Below, piece after piece: positions 5,667-5,689 of a stretch of DNA of 5,689 nt. Under the pieces are notes generated by a model, which saw only the letters and a program-made list of their open reading frames with translations, was not told where the DNA came from and did not search any database. Within the stretch, counting starts at the first letter, position 1. Each line of letters starts with the position of its first letter. The position numbers were made by a program, and so were the translations under genes. The DNA comes from Pseudomonadota bacterium (GTDB lineage: Bacteria > Pseudomonadota > Alphaproteobacteria > Rhizobiales > Rhizobiaceae): NCBI GenBank assembly GCA_023393575.1, contig JAEWKX010000376.1:1-5689 (forward strand), written 5' to 3'.

Positions 5667-5689
5667 GAGGCCGCCTGACAGCCTTGGAA

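Noticed and set aside
1..5689. Search for tRNA genes, CRISPR repeats, insertion sequence ends or transposase genes
   Set aside because: Nothing of these kinds was seen; the window is almost fully covered by five genes and one partial gene.

Overview
The window looks like a stretch of a GC-rich alphaproteobacterial genome, most likely Rhizobiales (Rhizobium/Sinorhizobium/Mesorhizobium-like). This rests on the protein families, the PE-LIG-POL order of LigD, the paired Ku genes, and promoter motifs matching the alphaproteobacterial general stress response (EcfG/RpoE2 type, GGAAC-N16/17-CGTT). No database search was run, so genus-level placement is an inference.

Layout. (1) 1-168, plus strand: the 3' end of a glutathione S-transferase-like gene that enters from the left. 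(2) 188-691, minus strand: sodC, an exported Cu,Zn superoxide dismutase with every metal ligand visible. (3) 719-1225, minus strand: an ECF sigma factor of the EcfG-like type, 27 bp upstream of sodC and probably co-transcribed with it. (4) About 1226-1397: a short divergent control region carrying three candidate EcfG-type promoters, two toward the sigma factor and one toward ku. (5) 1398-2258, plus strand: a first Ku gene with a GTG start and a long lysine-rich tail. (6) 2261-4804, plus strand: ligD, a three-domain NHEJ ligase starting 2 bp after the ku stop. (7) 4809-5609, minus strand: a second, clearly different Ku gene, convergent with ligD with only 4 bp between the stop codons. (8) 5610-5689: the upstream region of the second ku, with a perfect GGAAC-N16-CGTT promoter.

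How it works together. The window holds a complete two-Ku/one-LigD non-homologous end-joining set, framed on both sides by general-stress-type promoters and divergent from an alternative sigma factor linked to a periplasmic superoxide dismutase. The reading I favour is a stress-inducible DNA-break repair module, with the two Ku proteins likely forming a heterodimer that recruits LigD. This parallels the stress-regulated Ku3/Ku4 system reported for Sinorhizobium meliloti. The sigma gene may amplify or feed back on the same regulon, because its own candidate promoters have the same class of motif. The components are known families. The least ordinary part is the compact regulatory architecture, especially the overlapping divergent promoters around 1334-1370.
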